A stretch of DNA of 62,186 nucleotides, taken from the NCBI RefSeq assembly GCF_029379315.1, contig NZ_JAQYWQ010000025.1:1-62186 (forward strand), read 5' to 3'. This document shows, piece by piece, positions 60,726-62,186 of the stretch. The notes under the pieces were generated by a model. The model saw only the letters and a list, made by a program, of their open reading frames with translations, ran no database searches and was not told where the DNA came from. Position numbers and translations under genes: made by a program. Position 1 is the stretch's first letter. Each line of letters begins with the position of its first letter. The DNA comes from Nostoc sp. S13 (GTDB lineage: Bacteria > Cyanobacteriota > Cyanobacteriia > Cyanobacteriales > Nostocaceae).

Positions 60726-61931
60726 ATGTCCATATTTGCATCTACTTTTTTCACGAATTTTCACCTAATTATCATTGATTTCCTCCTAATTTGGTGTATA
60801 TTATCTGTCTTGTTTTATTGCTATGCAATTTATGCAGCAATAACTTTTTTTGCTGATACCCGGGCAATTGATTTAGAGTTTCATCCACCTGTTAGTATCC
60901 TCAAACCCATTTGTGGGCTTGATAGCGATACTTATGAAAACCTAGCCTCATTTTGTCAGCAGGATTATCCAGAATATCAAATCATCTTCGCTGTGCAAAA
61001 CTCTAAAGACCCTTGCATAGAGGTTGTAGATAAAATCATCGATCATTTTTCAGATTTGGATATTCTACTGATTGTAAGCGATCGCGTCATTGGCACAAAT
61101 CTCAAAGTTAGCAACTTGGCCAATGCCGCAGCCAAAGCTAAATACGAAATTTTACTCCTTGCTGATAGTGACATCCGAGTTGGAAGAGATTATTTGCAAA
61201 GAGTTATCCAGCCGTTACAAGATAAAAGCGTGGGTGTAGTTACCTGTATGTATCGAACCTTAACTCAAGGATGGATATCGACATTAGAGGCTATTGTTAA
61301 TACTGAATTTCATGCTGGGGTTTTAGTTAGCAACATCAAGGAAAATGGGATAAAATATGCCTTTGGTTCCACCATTGTCATCCCTAAAAAAGTACTAGAA
61401 GCCATCGGTGGATTTGAAGCAATTGCTGATTATCTGGCAGATGATTTCCAACTTGGCTATCTACCTGTGCAAGCAGGTTACAAAGTTGTGCTTTCTGACT
61501 ATGTTGTTGAACATGTACAAATAAGCAACAACTTAGTTGATGCCATCAAGCGCCAGATTCGTTGGGCGCGTGGTAAACGAGTTTCTCGTCCTTGGGGTTA
61601 TTTAGGACTAATTTTTACCTATGGTGTCGTCACTAGCTTGCTACTGCTAATTGCCACGGATGGTTCAATACTAGGATGGCTAGGACTATCTATCTGTTGG
61701 ATAACAAGATTGGTGATGGCTTGGGTTGTTGGTACTATCAGTCTGAAAGATCCAATTGTCAAAAAGTTTATTTGGCTCGTTCCTTGCTGCGACTTGTTAA
61801 GCTTTGCTATTTGGTGTTTTGGCTTCATTGGCAACACTATAGAGTGGCGGGGACAGCAACTGAAGCTAACTAAAGATGGAAAGTTACTAGTACAAGAAGA
61901 TAGAAGTTATGAATTATCAATTATTAATTAG
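60726..61931 (+). CDS. hpnI: Hopanoid glycosyltransferase HpnI
   Basis: The 401-aa family 2 glycosyltransferase has N- and C-terminal membrane segments and a catalytic domain with VSILKPICGLDSDTYENLASFCQQDYPEYQIIFA, LLLADSDIRVG (DxD), LADDFQLGY and QIRWARGKR (QxxRW). It is of the ceramide-glucosyltransferase-like HpnI type, which transfers N-acetylglucosamine to bacteriohopanetetrol. ATG start; 130 bp after hpnK. Confidence 0.9.
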   Translation: MSIFASTFFTNFHLIIIDFLLIWCILSVLFYCYAIYAAITFFADTRAIDLEFHPPVSILKPICGLDSDTYENLASFCQQDYPEYQIIFAVQNSKDPCIEVVDKIIDHFSDLDILLIVSDRVIGTNLKVSNLANAAAKAKYEILLLADSDIRVGRDYLQRVIQPLQDKSVGVVTCMYRTLTQGWISTLEAIVNTEFHAGVLVSNIKENGIKYAFGSTIVIPKKVLEAIGGFEAIADYLADDFQLGYLPVQAGYKVVLSDYVVEHVQISNNLVDAIKRQIRWARGKRVSRPWGYLGLIFTYGVVTSLLLLIATDGSILGWLGLSICWITRLVMAWVVGTISLKDPIVKKFIWLVPCCDLLSFAIWCFGFIGNTIEWRGQQLKLTKDGKLLVQEDRSYELSIIN

Positions 61932-62186
61932 ACATAGGAGTGAAAAAGAATGTAGAGAGGTAGCACTGCTACGTCACACAATGAGAGGATTTTAGATTTT
62001 AACTTCTCTCCGAGACCCTTCTCTACAAGACGCTCTGCGTAGCTGGCTTCCCGTTCGCCCTTGGCCTCCTGTAGGGAAGGGTAGGGCAAGCTCAGGGCAT
62101 CGCGCTACGCGAACGCTCAGTTGAACGATTTTATCCCTCTTCTGTCACTTTCCGAGTATTCTTAATAAAAGGATTAAAAGAAAAAA
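61932..62186. repeat. Right edge, repeat filler
   Basis: The stretch near 62020-62125 (ctctgcgtagctggcttcc, cgcgctacgcgaacgctc) resembles the GC-rich patches at 24680-24845 and 48590-48660. No gene is seen up to the end of the window. Confidence 0.5.

Noticed and set aside
1..62186. tRNA, rRNA or tmRNA genes
   Set aside because: I looked for T-loop-like ggttcgaatcc motifs and long conserved rRNA segments in the gaps and found none; a covariance search would be needed to be certain.

Overview
The window comes from a filamentous, probably heterocyst-forming cyanobacterium of the Nostoc/Anabaena type. Supporting signs are the very frequent HIP1 octamer (gcgatcgc), a CP12 gene, an NDH-1 CO2-uptake cluster with a CupA-type protein, a HetZ-related gene, several cyanobacteria-restricted DUF proteins, a LexA box of the Anabaena type, 7-bp tandem repeats, and many short palindromic or MITE-like elements between genes. 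No rRNA, tRNA, CRISPR array or complete insertion sequence was seen. Everything here was read by eye; family names come from memory of motifs and none was checked by a search.

Layout. (1) 0.2-8.9 kb, minus strand: a potassium region. A complete kdpA-kdpB-kdpF-like-kdpC operon carries a 21-bp tandem repeat between kdpA and kdpB and a 91-bp MITE that exactly fills the kdpF-kdpC gap. Downstream is a second group: an isolated RCK_C (TrkA-C) protein, a small membrane protein with a Cys-rich tail, and an orphan KdpA whose first selectivity-filter loop is degenerate. (2) 9.7-13.4 kb: a FIST sensor protein, CP12 and two small conserved cyanobacterial proteins. (3) 13.4-15.8 kb: an array of small overlapping toxin-antitoxin-like pairs (DUF6888/DUF6887, DUF433/DUF5615, a truncated aspartic-protease locus, BrnT/BrnA-like). 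(4) 15.8-31.5 kb: core metabolism and regulation: cbiD, guaA, a receiver protein, a methyltransferase, a CDF exporter, a DUF4327 protein, rbfA with ycf33-like, a Dam methylase convergent with a PD-(D/E)XK nuclease, a HetZ-related gene, a Sua5/YciO protein and larC.

(5) 31.6-43.5 kb: nnrD/nnrE, with a repeat element inserted in frame, followed by a small CxxC protein; a PlsY-like/PEP-synthase-like fusion; a single-helix small protein; gatA; a RodZ-like protein; a divergent SDR/AraC pair; a PadR regulator with a palindromic operator; argF. (6) 43.7-48.5 kb: lexA with its SOS box, then a helicase of the type associated with DNA phosphorothioation and a two-gene unit (57-aa protein plus DndD/Rad50-like ATPase). 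No dndC or dndE is present. (7) 48.8-50.8 kb: a secreted S9 peptidase. (8) 51.6-57.5 kb: ndhF3, a Tat-exported beta-carbonic anhydrase (EcaB-like), ndhD3 and cupA, a coherent CO2-uptake module. (9) 57.9-61.9 kb: hpnJ, hpnK and hpnI, the side-chain enzymes for cyclitol-ether hopanoids.

The best candidates for something undescribed are the RCK_C plus orphan-KdpA group, which resembles a Ktr-like gated potassium channel assembled from a Kdp subunit; the LexA-adjacent helicase/57-aa/DndD-like set without sulfur-modification genes; the luminal carbonic anhydrase placed inside the ndhF3-ndhD3-cupA run; and the repeat element that has become 28 codons of nnrE.
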